From positions 64,236,249 to 64,300,248 of the forward strand of contig ML679961.1 of NCBI GenBank assembly GCA_007922225.1: 64,000 nt of DNA. The letters run 5' to 3'. Below, piece by piece: positions 36,935-48,463 of the stretch. Within the stretch, counting starts at the first letter, position 1. Every line of letters starts with the position of its first letter. Under the pieces are notes generated by a model, which saw only the letters and a list, made by a program, of their open reading frames with translations, ran no database searches and was not told where the DNA came from. A program made the translations under genes and the position numbers. This stretch comes from Emydura subglobosa (Eukaryota > Chordata > Testudines > Chelidae).

Positions 36935-37055
36935 GGATGACCAGATGTCCTGATTTTATATGGACAGTCCTAATATTCAGGGCTTTTTCTTATATAGGCG
37001 CCTATTTACCCCCCACCCCTCGTCCCAATTTTTCACACTTGCTATCTGGTCACCC
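36935..37055. mobile_element. 121-bp MITE flanked by TA
   Basis: Inverted ends GGATGACCAGATGTC and GCTATCTGGTCACCC lie between TA dinucleotides (36933-36934 and 37056-37057), fitting mariner-type TA target duplication. The interior TATGGACAGTCCTAATATTC and TTTTTCTTATATAGGCGCCT is a family I recall as very common in turtles. Confidence 0.8.
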
Positions 37056-37619
37056 TAGCCCTGAGGCACCACAAATTCAGACTCAGACATTCACCCAACA
37101 GAGCTTTAAACTCTTAACAGACTCATCTCTAGAGGTATGTTAGTCTTCAGCTCGTCTTCCGTCAGCACGTGTCCTCTCTCCCTCAGAACAAAGGATTCTC
37201 CCCCACCTGGCTTGCTGAAGATTTCCAAATATCCCACGAAAACATCTCCCATTGCCACTCCTTCCCTATCCCAAAAATGTGCTCTGTCCAACCTGCCTGC
37301 CTCCTAGCTGCCACTCTCCCCACTTCCCGCTTAGAGATCCTTTTCCACCTCCCAGTTCCCAGTTCCCAACACAAATATCCAATCAGGAACTGATGGTGGG
37401 TCAAGTGGAAAAGCAGGCCAGAAATTAAGGAGGATTTCTGACCAAAAAGAGGGGGGCAGGCAGGACTTACTCCGAACCTGAAGAGTCCTGACCTTTCCTA
37501 TCTGCCAGCTGCCATGGATCTTCTCCAATTCTGAGGCTAGTGATTTCCTCCCTGACCCACCTCCCGCATCCTTTCAGAGAGCTAGTTTCCAGTTTTCTGC
37601 GAGTTGAGGATTAACTCAC

Positions 37620-37703
37620 TTGAGCTCTGGGTAGACGTTCTCCAGGTACCACTGGAAAGATTTACAGTTTAGTTTCCTGCGTTGTTCCATGCGGTCCGTA
37701 ATA
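37620..37703 (-). CDS. GALNT16: GALNT16 coding exon 10 of window: end of catalytic domain
   Basis: This 84-bp exon has acceptor TGTTTCCAG and donor GTGAGTTA. It encodes ITDRMEQRRKLNCKSFQWYL then ENVYPEL and two bases of Lys. CKSFQWYLENVYPEL is the conserved close of the catalytic domain before the linker to the lectin domain. A CpG-rich repeat-like block with a 30-bp tandem array begins about 100 bp upstream of its acceptor. Confidence 0.96.
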
Positions 37704-37797
37704 CTGGAAACAAAAGCACGTTGTTCAGAATGACAATGAATGGAGGTGATGTGGGTAGCAGGGAGGGAAAGGCTAGTTTTAGGGTGAAGCTGTACAG

Positions 37798-38036
37798 CCG
37801 CCGAACAGCTGATGGGGCCGCCAAAAACTGCCCTGAAAGCGCGCCGCCGAATCAAGCAAATACCGCGCTGCCGAAAAGAGGAAGATTTCCTTGACTTTTC
37901 AGCGGACGGTATGTCATGTGTGGGCAAGGGTTCCGAGGGCATGGTATGGTCGGGTAAGGGTTCCGAGTGCATGGCATGGGCGCGCAAGGGTTCCGTGGGT
38001 GGAAAGAAATTGAGAACCACTGACATAAAGGGTTAA
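37798..38036 (+). repeat. CpG-rich repeat ending in a 30-bp tandem array
   Basis: Three units of 30 bp (2.7 copies) start at 37922, 37952 and 37982 with GGGCAAGGGTTCCGAGGGCA, GGGTAAGGGTTCCGAGTGCA and GCGCAAGGGTTCCGTGGGTG. They end in TTGAGAACCACTG, the usual terminus of a hAT element, so the array is probably inside a hAT-derived sequence whose left end I could not place. CpG density at 37798-37880 is far above the surroundings. Confidence 0.6.
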
Positions 38037-39631
38037 ATTATGGCTCCTACGGCCAGGGGTGCGCTATTGGCATGTGGTGGCTGAGCAGCCATAGTGCTTG
38101 AGTAGCAGAGAAGGCACAAAGCACTGGGGGCATAAGGTCTCCAGGTGGCTGGTGGGGGATGGAGGGGAATGTACTCTGCTGCTGCACACCACAGCGCTGT
38201 ACAAAAGATGTTGGGTGCACGCCCCTCCACGGACAATTCTCGGCTCTAGCTGGTGTGCAGGAAAGGGTGGGAACAGGGGACTGGCCCCACATCCAGCCCA
38301 CTCCAACATTCCTCCTGTGGGGTGTACAATCCTGCTGGCAGAGCTAGTGGCTCCCCTTCATCAACACAATCACCCTCTGTGGGTGTGCTGAGGGGAGGGG
38401 AAAGAGTCTGTCTTTACGCATCCTCTTTCCCTTGCCATCCCTAGGGACCCAACTGGGAGCAGCCAGTGACATTAATATTCTAAACATACATTTAATGTTG
38501 GCTTTACAGAGCCATTGCTATAGGTTATGTAATTACCTAGGGCCAAATCCTGCAGCCCTGACTCAGCCTTTATTCACACAAAGTTGCTCCTGAAATCACT
38601 AGGAGATCTGCATGCATGGCACTGCAGGCTTTGGCCCCAGAGAATTCATGGAGGTTTAAGTACTCTGTGTAACAGAGAGCTCTCCATCACAAAGAGACAG
38701 GTCTCAGAGGGCCTGGGACTGGAACTGTGTGGGTGTTCTGGCTCCAGGGCCACACACAGTCCAGACCAGAGACAGATCAACCTTAGCTAGGCAAAGACAT
38801 TGTTAAAAGATATTAATTTATTAATTCATGAGAAATACAAATAAAACATGATGTGAAACACAACGTGGCATTTACATCACATTGAAAATGCAGAGCTCAG
38901 TGCAAAGAGGAGATACATCAATATCAGACATACATGTGTTTGAGATACAACCATATTTAGGAACCTCCTCACCCAATGGAGTAATATCAACTTGCTGTCC
39001 AAAGGCTGATACATCTACAGAGGTACGTTTAGCCTCATAGTACTCTCCTATTTAATAAACAGGCTTTAGGTTTTTAAATTTATTTGAGAAGTTCACTGTT
39101 CCTGATGCAACTTCCTCTCTGCCCCACACCTCTGTGAACCTGCTCTCTGATTGGCTTTTGCAGGGCAGACAGCCTGCCTAGCCCTAACCCCTAATGACCA
39201 GTAAAAGCCAGGCCCATTGGCTCTGGATGCAGCATAGCTCAGGAATGTCTGATCAGTTACCTGGCTACATGTGACTGCTCAGCTCAGACTTCCAGAGATT
39301 AGTTACATGCTGTGTAAAAAAAAGTATTTTCTTCTATCCACTTAATGTGTTGCCTTTTAATTTCATTAAGGGTCCCTCTGGCCTTGTATTCTAGAACACG
39401 TTAAATAGGGCACTGCAGGGGAGGGAGGACATGTGCTGTCATTTAAAATAAAGTAAATTAAAAGCAAATCTCGTTAACCAGCCATTTGAGCGGTGGTTCT
39501 GAGATAGCGCTGGGCATGGCATTTTTGCCCTTAGCCTTTCCCTACCCTCTCCCAGTGAAAGTGCGAAAGCAATTTCCAATAAACTAGCCAATTAGCAGGA
39601 ATGATGCTAGCCAGGCTCAGGTGCTGCTTAC

Positions 39632-39724
39632 CTTCCAAATGACTTCCCGATGGCAGATGGCCGGGCCTCGTAGTAGTACTGTTTGTACTCATCCATCCAC
39701 ACCTCTGCTGTGCGTTTGGTGTTC
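39632..39724 (-). CDS. GALNT16: GALNT16 coding exon 9 of window
   Basis: This 93-bp exon has acceptor CATCTGCAG and donor GTAAGCAG. It encodes [20 protein letters not shown] then [10 protein letters not shown] and two bases of Ser. [11 protein letters not shown] is nearly invariant in the family and forms part of the peptide-acceptor groove. [11 protein letters not shown] fits GALNT16 better than GALNT14. Confidence 0.96.
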
Positions 39725-39823
39725 CTGCAGATGGGCAAGGAGAAGCTATGTTGAGTGCTAGTAGCTTGGGGCAGCTCCCCAAAGAGCTGGAGATAAAGGA
39801 ACATTGGCAACTTAGAAACACTC

Positions 39824-40122
39824 AGGGTATGTCGATGCTATGGAGATTATACTGACATAGCTGTGGCGCCGTCGCTATGCCAATATAACCCGGTCGCGTA
39901 GATGCAGCCCATGATGATGGAAGGGGTTTTCTGGCCGTGTAGGAACACTACCTTCCCAAACGACAGTAGCTTTGTCAATGGAAAAACTCTTCTGTTGACA
40001 CAGCTGCACCTACACTGAGGGTTAGGTTGGTACAGCTACGTCGGGCAGGGGTGTGGATTTTTCATCCGCCTGACGAACATAGCTCTACCTACCTAACTTT
40101 CAAGCGTAGACCTGGTTTCAGG
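39824..40122. mobile_element. MITE of the GTGTCTACACT group
   Basis: It begins AGGGTATGTCGATGCTATGG and ends CAAGCGTAGACCTGGTT. Inside are GTTAGGTTGGTACAGCTACG, GGGTGTGGATTTTTCATCCG and TGACGAACATAGCTCTACC, which are the hallmark segments of a non-autonomous element common in turtles (recall). Confidence 0.65.
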
Positions 40123-40140
40123 AAAGTTAACTCATTGCTG

Positions 40141-40365
40141 CAGCTATGCTGGCATAACCCCACCTACAGCAACAGAAGAGGTCTTTCCATTGCTCCTCCC
40201 CGAGCAATGTTGATGGAAGCATTCTTCTGTCAACCTAGTTGCGTCTACCCTGAAGGTTAGGTCGGCAAAGCTTTGTTGGTTAGGTGTGCATTTTTCACAC
40301 CCGACTGATCTACCTATGTTGACCTAAATTTTAAGCCTAGACCTGGTCTGAAGGTGTGAAGCTAG
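40141..40365. mobile_element. Second, partial MITE of the same group
   Basis: GCTATGCTGGCATAACCCCA, GGTTAGGTCGGCAAAGCTTT, CATTTTTCACACCCGACTGA and AAGCCTAGACCTGGTC follow the element at 39824-40122 in the same orientation. This is a back-to-back pair. Confidence 0.65.
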
Positions 40366-41069
40366 AGAACATTAAAGCGCAGTAAGCCTGTGTGGACACT
40401 CTCAGACAGAAATGAAATGGCCTTAGTTTGTTTTAGCTTTATTCACTTTTGTCCCTATCTAGATGTGCCCTTCATGACTAGTGACAGATCCATGTCACCC
40501 TTTGGTTTTTTGTAACAACCCCTTTCTTCCTCCCAATGCGTCTACCAATTTTTCTAATTTTTATTCTCTTTCCCTCTCTGCTGCAATGGAAGCTGCCTAT
40601 GTGGCTCTTCTTACAGTGGATACATCTCTGTGGTACATTTGGACCTGAAATTCTCATGTGGTATCTCCTAATCAGTTACAAGAACTGTGACAACTCCTGA
40701 GTCCTGGGTGACAGTCCCACTTCCTGTGGAGGTTCAGCTGGAAGGAAGGAAGGAGATGGATGGGGCCAGGAATATCCAAGACTGGGATTCCTAGGTACAC
40801 TAAGGATAGGTCCTTCTGGGTTGGTATTCTAGTCCTTGACAATGCAGACCGAGGAAAAAGTGGATACGCTTTATACAGTGGGCACCCACACCGTTTCTTT
40901 TTCAAGGCAGGAGACTCCAGGCCAATCTCGTTAAATGTTCGATCATGTGCCATCCTCCCTGAATCCCCAGGCAAAAAGAAAGGGAAAGGGGGAATGAAAA
41001 ATATAGGATTATTTAGACATGCTAAATATCAAGGTGATCCATTTGCCATTGCGAACCCCCAACACCTAC

Positions 41070-41196
41070 TTGATATAGGTCAGCGCATTGCCCTCTGGAA
41101 AGTCATAGGGGTGTCGTTTCCGGAACACATGGCCGACTCGACTGCAGGGAACAATCTCCAAGCTGCCGCCGCACATCCACACTCGGAAGGAGAGTT
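41070..41196 (-). CDS. GALNT16: GALNT16 coding exon 8 of window: third metal-ligand His and flexible loop
   Basis: This 127-bp exon has acceptor CTCTTCCAG and donor GTAGGTGT. It encodes [20 protein letters not shown] then [21 protein letters not shown] and two bases of Lys. The His in GHVF aligns with H359 of GalNAc-T2, the third metal ligand. The following [12 protein letters not shown] corresponds to the mobile loop that closes over UDP-GalNAc. A longer open frame on the opposite strand (40760-41299) overlaps this exon and has no support. Confidence 0.96.
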
Positions 41197-42251
41197 CTGG
41201 AAGAGATCCCAGGCATCAGACGGTACAGCCAGACAAGCAACACAAGTGAAACGTCCAAGAATGCTGACCAGAAAGATCCTCTTCACACACAGCACCTGAC
41301 TGGCTTTGCCTCCTCTCTCTGCACTCATGTCACAGACAAAGACAATGGTAAAGAAGGGTGAAGTGATGGAGAGAGAACCTGTTTCTCTTTGTTAGAATTG
41401 AGGTGACCCTTCTCAACCTTTCTCCCATCCCTCTCCTCTCCTCGAGACCATCCCTTTAGCAAGATACCGACTCGTTTTGTCCTGGCCTTTCTGGCTGCGA
41501 GACACTTAGAATGGCTTCTGGCAACAGAGTGCGATGTTGCTGACATTACACTGGCCCACATCGTTTTCCATTTCAGTGGCCCACGAACCCTGTCTACAAA
41601 AGTTGGGGCTGCCTCAGGAAAACAGACACCCCGAAGAATTCAGAATGGGGGTCAAGTGCACAGAGAAGAGTAAGAGCGTGGGAGAAAAGGAACAGATTTA
41701 GGAAAGGCATGGACATGAAAGATAGAGAATAGGAAATGACAGAGAGGATTCGGGGAGCTCCTTTAGTTTACTTAAGCGGTCCACGTCTGGAGTCCTGTTC
41801 TCTCTGCCACGCCCCCACTGACATCGCTCTGGGGTACAGTTTCAAAGCAGAGCATATCGTAAACACCTGCCAAGTGCAGTCCACAGTTGCTGTCTCCCTC
41901 CAATTTCAATGATCCAGCTGATCAGGTTTACGTATATGCATTTAAATATGTCCGCCTTGCTCAGGTGGTTGTGGCCCCTGGGCGTTGTGAAGTTTGGCCA
42001 CCACTGGTATAGGGGTCCATCACATATCCATCTAAACACTGTGTCTCCCCTGCCCTTCTCCTCTCCTGGCCCCTGGAATCCCAGCAGCTGCAGTAAATCT
42101 CACATTAATCCTTCATCTGTATCACATGGTCTCATTATAATGCTCCCAAACCCACCTGGCTCTCCCAAAAATGGTGGAGGAATGAAAACACTGGGCCAGA
42201 GTTTGCTCACAGTTACCTCTCCCAAGAGCAGAATTCAGTCCAGTTTATTTA

Positions 42252-42276
42252 AAAGAGAGAGAGAGAGAGAGAGAGA
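42252..42276 (+). repeat. (AG)n microsatellite
   Basis: An uninterrupted AG run of about twelve units. Confidence 0.9.
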
Positions 42277-43512
42277 CATTGCTTACAGAAGCCCAATTGG
42301 CCCTGAAGACAAATTCAACATTTTGTTATAGGATTAGACATTAGAGGAACACGGGGGCTTTGATGTGCAGAAGCTCATTTGCATCACTGAAGAGACAGGA
42401 CCTTGTTAAAGATTATGGGTCTGTCCCCTTGAGTTTAATCATTGGATGGGTTTCCCACTTGCATTTCATGTGGAGGTGAAAGGAACAGAAGAGGAAGGGG
42501 AGTAGGGGGAAAAGGTCATCTGGGGAATTGGAAAGATTCGCATAAGATTCCCTACAACAATGGGGCCCACCAGGGACTTCAGATCATATAGATTCTCCTT
42601 CAAACACTTTACTCACCTGCGGTCTTCCCCAGGCCATGGGGCAGGAGGTATAACATTAAGAAGTAAAAAAAAAAATCCTTTGAGGCTGAAATCTGCCACT
42701 AAGGCCCCATGGCTGCCATACTTAAGGCCTCCCAAGCCTCAAGCTGCTAGTCCAGCTCCTTCAGGATGAATAGGCAGGGTTGTCTAACATGAGTGGGTTG
42801 GGTTTTTTTTAAATGGCTTCTGCTTCTGCCTCTGAGTAAAGGAGTAAATTTTAATACACCACATTTTGTGAAATTCACAGCTGCCTTTTGATTCTCTCAC
42901 ACATCCCATCCGCTCTGTGCCCAACAGGGATCAATTGCAGAGGAAAGCTCCCCAGCTAGCCACTGTCATTAGACAGGGGAAGGTCTTTTTAAAAAAACCT
43001 GGCAATACGTTTCTTTGGGGAGTTATAGCCAACTGGCTTTTTCACTCCTGGAACTAGGTTCTGACTCATTCGGGGCCAAGTTGCATCTTAATAACTATAA
43101 CAAATGTATCCATTATGAAATCCTGAATCCAGATTGTTCACTTAACCTGATGTATGGGGTTTCAAGACAGTTCTTGATTCTAGGTGGATGGGGATGGACA
43201 GACAGATGGACAGACACACACACACAGGGTGTATCTGTTCCATATTCATAAAGCAGCAAGATCCTTGAAGGCAGGCAAAAATGACAAAAGATGATGCCGT
43301 TCACACAACAATACATCATTTTATTCAGATTTCTTTACTTAAAATTTGGAATACAAATTGGAGATGGAGACGATCTATTAGGTGCTTGAGCCCATCCCTA
43401 GGGCAAGAGTCAGATTCTTATGTACTGTATGTTTCCAAGTGCTTTGCAGTTTTAGATGACTCAAGCACTGTGAGTTTCTCCACTTCCTCTAAAAAACACT
43501 TTTACCAGCTAA

Positions 43513-43809
43513 AGGTATGCCTACACTTAGACGGGAGGGTGTGATTCCCAGCTCCAGGAGACATACCCATGCTAGCTTTGATCAAGCTAGTGTGCTAAAA
43601 ATAACGTCGCTGCAACTGCATGAGTGGCTAGCAGCCCTAAGTATATGCCTATGATCTTGGAGGTGTACGTACTCAGGGCAGCTAATCCCTCCCACCATCA
43701 TGCTCCAATGGCTATACTCTATTTTTAGCTCGCTAGCTTGATCACACCTAGTGTGGGTAGGTGTCCTTGAGCTGGAAATCACACACCCAACTCGAAGTCT
43801 GGACATACC
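43513..43809. mobile_element. Foldback MITE with about 95-bp arms
   Basis: The left arm reads AGGTATGCCTACACTTAGAC ... GTGATTCCCAGCTCCAGGAG ... TGATCAAGCTAGTGTGCTAA. The right arm in reverse reads GGTATGTCCAGACTTCGAGT ... GTGATTTCCAGCTCAAGGAC ... TGATCAAGCTAGCGAGCTAA. The arms enclose about 110 bp. CTAA flanks it at 43509-43512 and 43810-43813. Confidence 0.8.
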
Positions 43810-43997
43810 CTAAGATACCTCACTGCCATGAAAACTTGCTTGGAGTGCTTGCATACAGCTACCAACTTACTCCTGCTTACTAGCTAGAGCAAGATTTTGT
43901 GGGGAAGTGTGTAGCAAAGCACCCAATTACCGTAACTCTTTGGATATGCACTTGCCTCCCACACCCTGCCTCTTTTTTAATCCTGCTCACTCGCAGG

Positions 43998-44110
43998 TAG
44001 AGCTGGGAGAAATTTTCAAACAAGAATTTTGTCCAAAAATGGCCTGTAAAAAAATCCACAAAAAACGGGTTGACATAAAAATGTTTCGTTTTTCATTAAA
44101 AAATGTGTTA
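43998..44110 (+). repeat. Fragment of TAGAGCTGGG-ended element
   Basis: TAGAGCTGGGAGAAATTTTC followed by AAATTTTGT-like A/T-rich sequence resembles one end of the repeat also seen at 9760-10472. The other end was not found. Confidence 0.4.
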
Positions 44111-44569
44111 TTTTTAATCAAAATTTTGATCAAACACATTATCAAAGCTTTTCGTATACCAAAAGCCTATTTTTCAATAAACAGAGCAAAAATGAACAAT
44201 ATCTATTACCATTTTCTATTTCAATCTGCTTCTATTCTCTGGTGGATATATAATTTATGTGTCGAGGTGGGGGAAGAGCTTTATATTGTATTTTAATTTA
44301 TAAGCTGTGCACCAACAGAGGTTTATGGAAATCTGAAGAAATACAATATTTACAGCAAAGATTCCACCCTCCAACTTTGTTTCCCCATTCCTAGTTTGTC
44401 CTACCAAAAGCCAAAAGCAGAAGATGCATTCTTCTTTAAAAGGGAATTTATCTGCAACTTGATTAATAATGTAAACAGAATAAATTTGTGGTAGATTTAT
44501 CACACTCCTAATGATCCTCCTATTGCCACATGACTGAATTCTGACAGATCATTATTTCCTATGTGTCCT

Positions 44570-44866
44570 AGGCTATGTATACACTGACGGCGGCAAATTC
44601 CCTGCCACTGGACTGATCTTTCTGGATCTATTGAGCGGTCAGTGAAGACCCGCTCAATCGATCCGGAAGTTGACGCACTAAAACCACCTCCTCACGTGGC
44701 GTAGCGCTGCGTTGACAGGAACGCATTTCCCTTCGGCACAGCACAGTGAAGACACCATGCATAACGGAAGTTAAGAAGTCAATAGAAGTTACACAAGCGA
44801 CCCTGAATAGCTTGCGTAACTCCTGTCGACTGCCTCCAAATTTTCAGGTAAGTGTAGACTTGGCCT
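44570..44866. mobile_element. MITE with AGGCTATGTATACACT ends and internal hairpin
   Basis: Left end AGGCTATGTATACACT and right end in reverse AGGCCAAGTCTACACT are inverted. A second inverted repeat lies inside: TCTGGATCTATTGAGCGGTC (44621-44640) and GACCCGCTCAATCGATCCGG (44647-44666). It resembles Harbinger-type MITEs of turtles (recall). Confidence 0.7.
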
Positions 44867-45556
44867 TAGATAGGGTTCACTCTGACTAATGGAAAGTACT
44901 CTTCTGAGCTCTTCAGGTGATATCAAGTAGCATGTACTGCAGGCACGCCGTTCTTGGAACTGCTCAAAAAGTGAGCAAAATTACTTGATAATTCCAGAGA
45001 GAGTCAGGCCAGAGGGAGCAGTTTTATTACTACAGTAGGTACTAAACACAGAAAGAGATATGTACAGATTTATTTCAGTTAACATGAAAGACAAATACAT
45101 TAGTTATTTTACTTCCTCTCTCCCTCACCAGCAATTCATTTTAATCAAGTCCCAATACTTGATTTCTCTATGCTCTTCTTTTCAGTTCTGTTTCTGCTGC
45201 TGTCTCTAACTGTAACTTACATGTGATGATTCTACAGCACGAGGCATCATCTCGTTTGGGAGACAGAAGTGCCTAGAATTGTGTCACCTCTGAGTAGGTT
45301 TGAGGAGGCAGGTTTCAGTGCTTTGCTATGTGAAACAGCAAAACAGCACCTGGGAAGATATTCCTCAGATATTTTTAGAGCTCAGTCCCAGTTTAAGTGT
45401 CTTCATTAAGAGTGTCTGTACCCAGCTTCCACTCCCAAAGAGACATGGTATACCAGGAAAACTACATTTCAAAACAATCATCACAGGATAGGAACTCATC
45501 TTTATTGGGGGAAGGTGGTGGGAGGAAAAGGGGACAATGACTAGTTCACAACTCAC

Positions 45557-45660
45557 CAAAATTCTCTCCTCCCCAGATGTCCATCTGAGTGTCATATTTT
45601 CCCAGATGGTTAAACCAGGTCTTATCAATCACAAAGATGCCTCCCGCTATGACAGGTGTT
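45557..45660 (-). CDS. GALNT16: GALNT16 coding exon 7 of window: WGGEN catalytic motif
   Basis: This 104-bp exon has acceptor CTCTTCAG and donor GTGAGTTG. It encodes [20 protein letters not shown] then [14 protein letters not shown] and the first base of Glu. DIWGGENFE followed by LSFRVW on the next exon is the Gal/GalNAc-transferase motif. Its Trp corresponds to W331 of GalNAc-T2, which gates the UDP site. All key residues are present. Confidence 0.96.
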
Positions 45661-45689
45661 CTGAAGAGAAGGAAGAAAGGGCAAATACA

Positions 45690-45810
45690 TAATAAAACAA
45701 TAATAATAATTTGTCCTTGCATAGGACCTTTCATCTGAAGATTACAAGGCACTTTAGATCCACCCCCATTATCCTTATCTCCATTTTACAGGTGGGGAAA
45801 ATTTGGCCAG
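45690..45810 (-). repeat. MIR-like fragment, antisense
   Basis: TTACAAGGCACTTTAGATCC, TCCTTATCTCCATTTTACAG and GTGGGGAAA form the inverted MIR tail region. Confidence 0.5.
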
Positions 45811-46140
45811 ACATAATTCGCACTCAGATACTAGAGTGATAGGGGCCACATAAGTAGATAGACTGAATGGGCTGTAAGAGACAGTTTGTAAATGTATTTA
45901 ACTTAAAATTGTTACTTCTTGCATTGTTCAGGGAGTAATGAATTGATAAATTACAGTTTTCACATGCATCCCGTGACTGCTTCAAATATCTCCATGACAA
46001 ATGCCTCACGTGACATCAGCAGCGATTGGGATGGTATCTTGTCCTCATAAGGCAAGTTCTTGTGCACTCCTGATGCAGAGATGAAGTCTTAACAATGGCA
46101 TTAAACGAGAGGGCTGCACAAGCTCAACAGAGACTGGTAC

Positions 46141-46225
46141 CTTATGGACTGGGTTGGGTCGGTTCTGGACATCTTCTGCTCTATAGGGATCTGCTCCCAC
46201 TTAAAGTGAAGGCTCCAGTCAAACC
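46141..46225 (-). CDS. GALNT16: GALNT16 coding exon 6 of window
   Basis: This 85-bp exon has acceptor CTTCTCAG and donor GTACCAGT, the weakest donor of the gene because it has C at +5. It encodes [20 protein letters not shown] then TDPTQSI and two bases of Arg. [12 protein letters not shown] is a strongly conserved GT27 block just before the gate segment. The intron between it and the next exon is only 480 bp, the shortest in the gene. Confidence 0.95.
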
Positions 46226-47117
46226 CTGAGAAGAAAGGAAACACAAGGGATGGGATCCAATAGACTAAAAATACAATGCCAGCTACTAGAATGCCCAGGA
46301 AACCTGCTCAAGGTCATGAGGGGAATAGTAAACTAAACAACCAGGATGCTGCAACCTTTTTTTGTTTTTGATGGCCCTGGTGTTGCACACACAGTTTCCC
46401 ACTAGCCTTGGAAACGGACCCATGCCTCCATTGCATGGTGGTGTTGAAAGAGTGCCTGTTTTGCCCCTTTGGCCCCATCCTCCTGTGGCAGATGCCCCAC
46501 CAGATTGCCAGTGTTACTTTGCATGTCAGCCAGCAGAAGGTAGCCTGGCACACTGGACCTGCAAATGCACAAAGCCACCAGTGACCCAAGTGAGCAGAAG
46601 TCCCAAAGTTACCTCACACATGCCCCAAAGTAGCAAGAGCATTCTACTTGGCAGCAAAATGTAAACACGCTGCTGTACCATTTGGAGTCCCTCTAGGCAC
46701 TTGTCTGTGCTCAATTACTTTCCCGATCTCCTGGAGTGTGTTGTCAGAGTGAGATGTGATAATCAGGGCTGCTGCAGTCTGGTCAGTCTGTCATGCCTCA
46801 TTGGCTGACAAAGCTATGAAGTTTTAATCAACATTCTTGGTAGAATGATGGTGTGTTTCTGGAAACAAAGGCTCCAGTTCATTGCAATTGGTTATCCAAG
46901 TCTGTCACTTTTTTAGTTGCCCCACTAATTTTGAACTGAGCTCCGTGTAACCCTTAAAATTCTGCCAGATAATGGACACCCACAAACTGGGTGGGTTTGA
47001 AAGGCAGGGAGGGCAGTGGGAGGAGGGGTTGGCAGATGGGATTCACAATTGAAAGGAAGAAAGAGTTGAGCCAGACAATGCTGGAGGGGAGAGGAATGGT
47101 AATGGAAGGCTTTAGCA

Positions 47118-47625
47118 CAGTAGTTCCCAACCTTTTTGGCTCGAGGGCCACAGGTATCATTTTTACAACCCTGAAGGGCCACCAGTCTCTGCCAGCAGTC
47201 CCCCCTCCCCTGCACTGCAGCCAGATGGAAGGAGTTCAGCTGATCTCCCTGGCTGCAGCAGGGAAACTGCCATGTGTCCTGTAGCCTTTGCGCTCCACCT
47301 GGGTCTCTAGGCAGTGGCTCCCTTTTGCAGCAAGGTGGAGAGGATCAGTGCTCTCCTCCCTCTGGTTCCAGCAGGGATCCTAGTAGCTATAGACCCAGGC
47401 AGAGCACTTCGCCCTGCTCCCTGCTACAGCCAGGGAGAGAAGAGCGCTGATCTCCCGTCCCCTGGGTTGCAGCAAGGAGTGATCTTTTAGCCCTGCGGAA
47501 ACACGCTTCGTCTGGGTCCTTAGGCAGCAGCTCCCTTCTGTAGCCAGCAAGAGGGGAGCCACGGGCCACTTTGAAAGCCCCCGTGGGCCACTTTTGGCCC
47601 CCAGGCCACAGGTTGGGAACCACTG
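47118..47625. mobile_element. hAT non-autonomous transposon with perfect 8-bp duplication
   Basis: The element starts CAGTAGTTCCCAACCTTTTT and ends CACAGGTTGGGAACCACTG, inverted ends of about 17 bp. CTTTAGCA flanks it at 47110-47117 and 47626-47633, the 8-bp duplication expected of hAT. The GC-rich interior (508 bp in all) has no transposase. Confidence 0.92.
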
Positions 47626-48463
47626 CTTTAGCAGCTAGGAAGAGAGTTGAGAATGTTTTTAGGGGCTTTTGCAGGAGGGTTTGGCAGCTGAGAGGAATGG
47701 CCATGTGATGCTCATCAGAGGATAGAAGGAAACTCTGATGTCTGCTTGGCACAGGGGGTAGCCGGAGGGCTCTGTGGTGGGCCAGAGGTCTGGCCATGGG
47801 ATACCGGTGGAATTCAACAGCTGATTGTGGTGTTTTTCCAGCGGGAATCATGGAGAATAGTGCAGGCAGATCTGACAGTCAGGGTATGGGGTGTCAGATT
47901 AGGGGCCTAAACTGAGGGACCTCATGGTGGGTTTAGGAGGGCTAATCAGCGGTTGGGGGGGGTTGCTTGGTTGGCCCGCATGCTTTGCAATGGGCAGGTG
48001 TGTGTGTTGCGCGATTGAGAGCAAGTAGGGTGCATTCTGATTGCTCATCTGCAGGGTTACAGGAGGGCTCAGCAATAGCAGGAGGGGTTGGGCTGGGAGC
48101 TGGGAATTCCAGTCTGGAGCGCTGTAAAGGTCGGACTCTGGCACCTCTCCAGAATTCCTGCCCAGCCTGCAAGCTGCCCACAGGCCTTCCCTAGAGATCC
48201 ACCTTCAGTCCTAAAACACTACTGTATCTTGCGTCTGAAGCATCAATATGCAGGGCCAGTTACACAGGGTGAGAGGGGAGAGACTGGTAGGTTTACATAC
48301 CCCCAGGGAGCTCCAGGGCCTCTTCCCGCTAGCGCTGGCCCTTCCAAGGAGCAAAACACATCAGACAGAAAGACCAGAGCACTGTCACTGCTGCCACTCA
48401 CTAGCTACTCCTTGTCCACCTTCCCCTCGGGTCTAACTTATCCCAGCCATTAACCTTACTCAC

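Noticed and set aside
40760..41299. 179-codon open frame on the plus strand
   Set aside because: It overlaps the conserved GALNT16 exon at 41070-41196 on the opposite strand; openness comes from that coding constraint, and the translation has no family resemblance.
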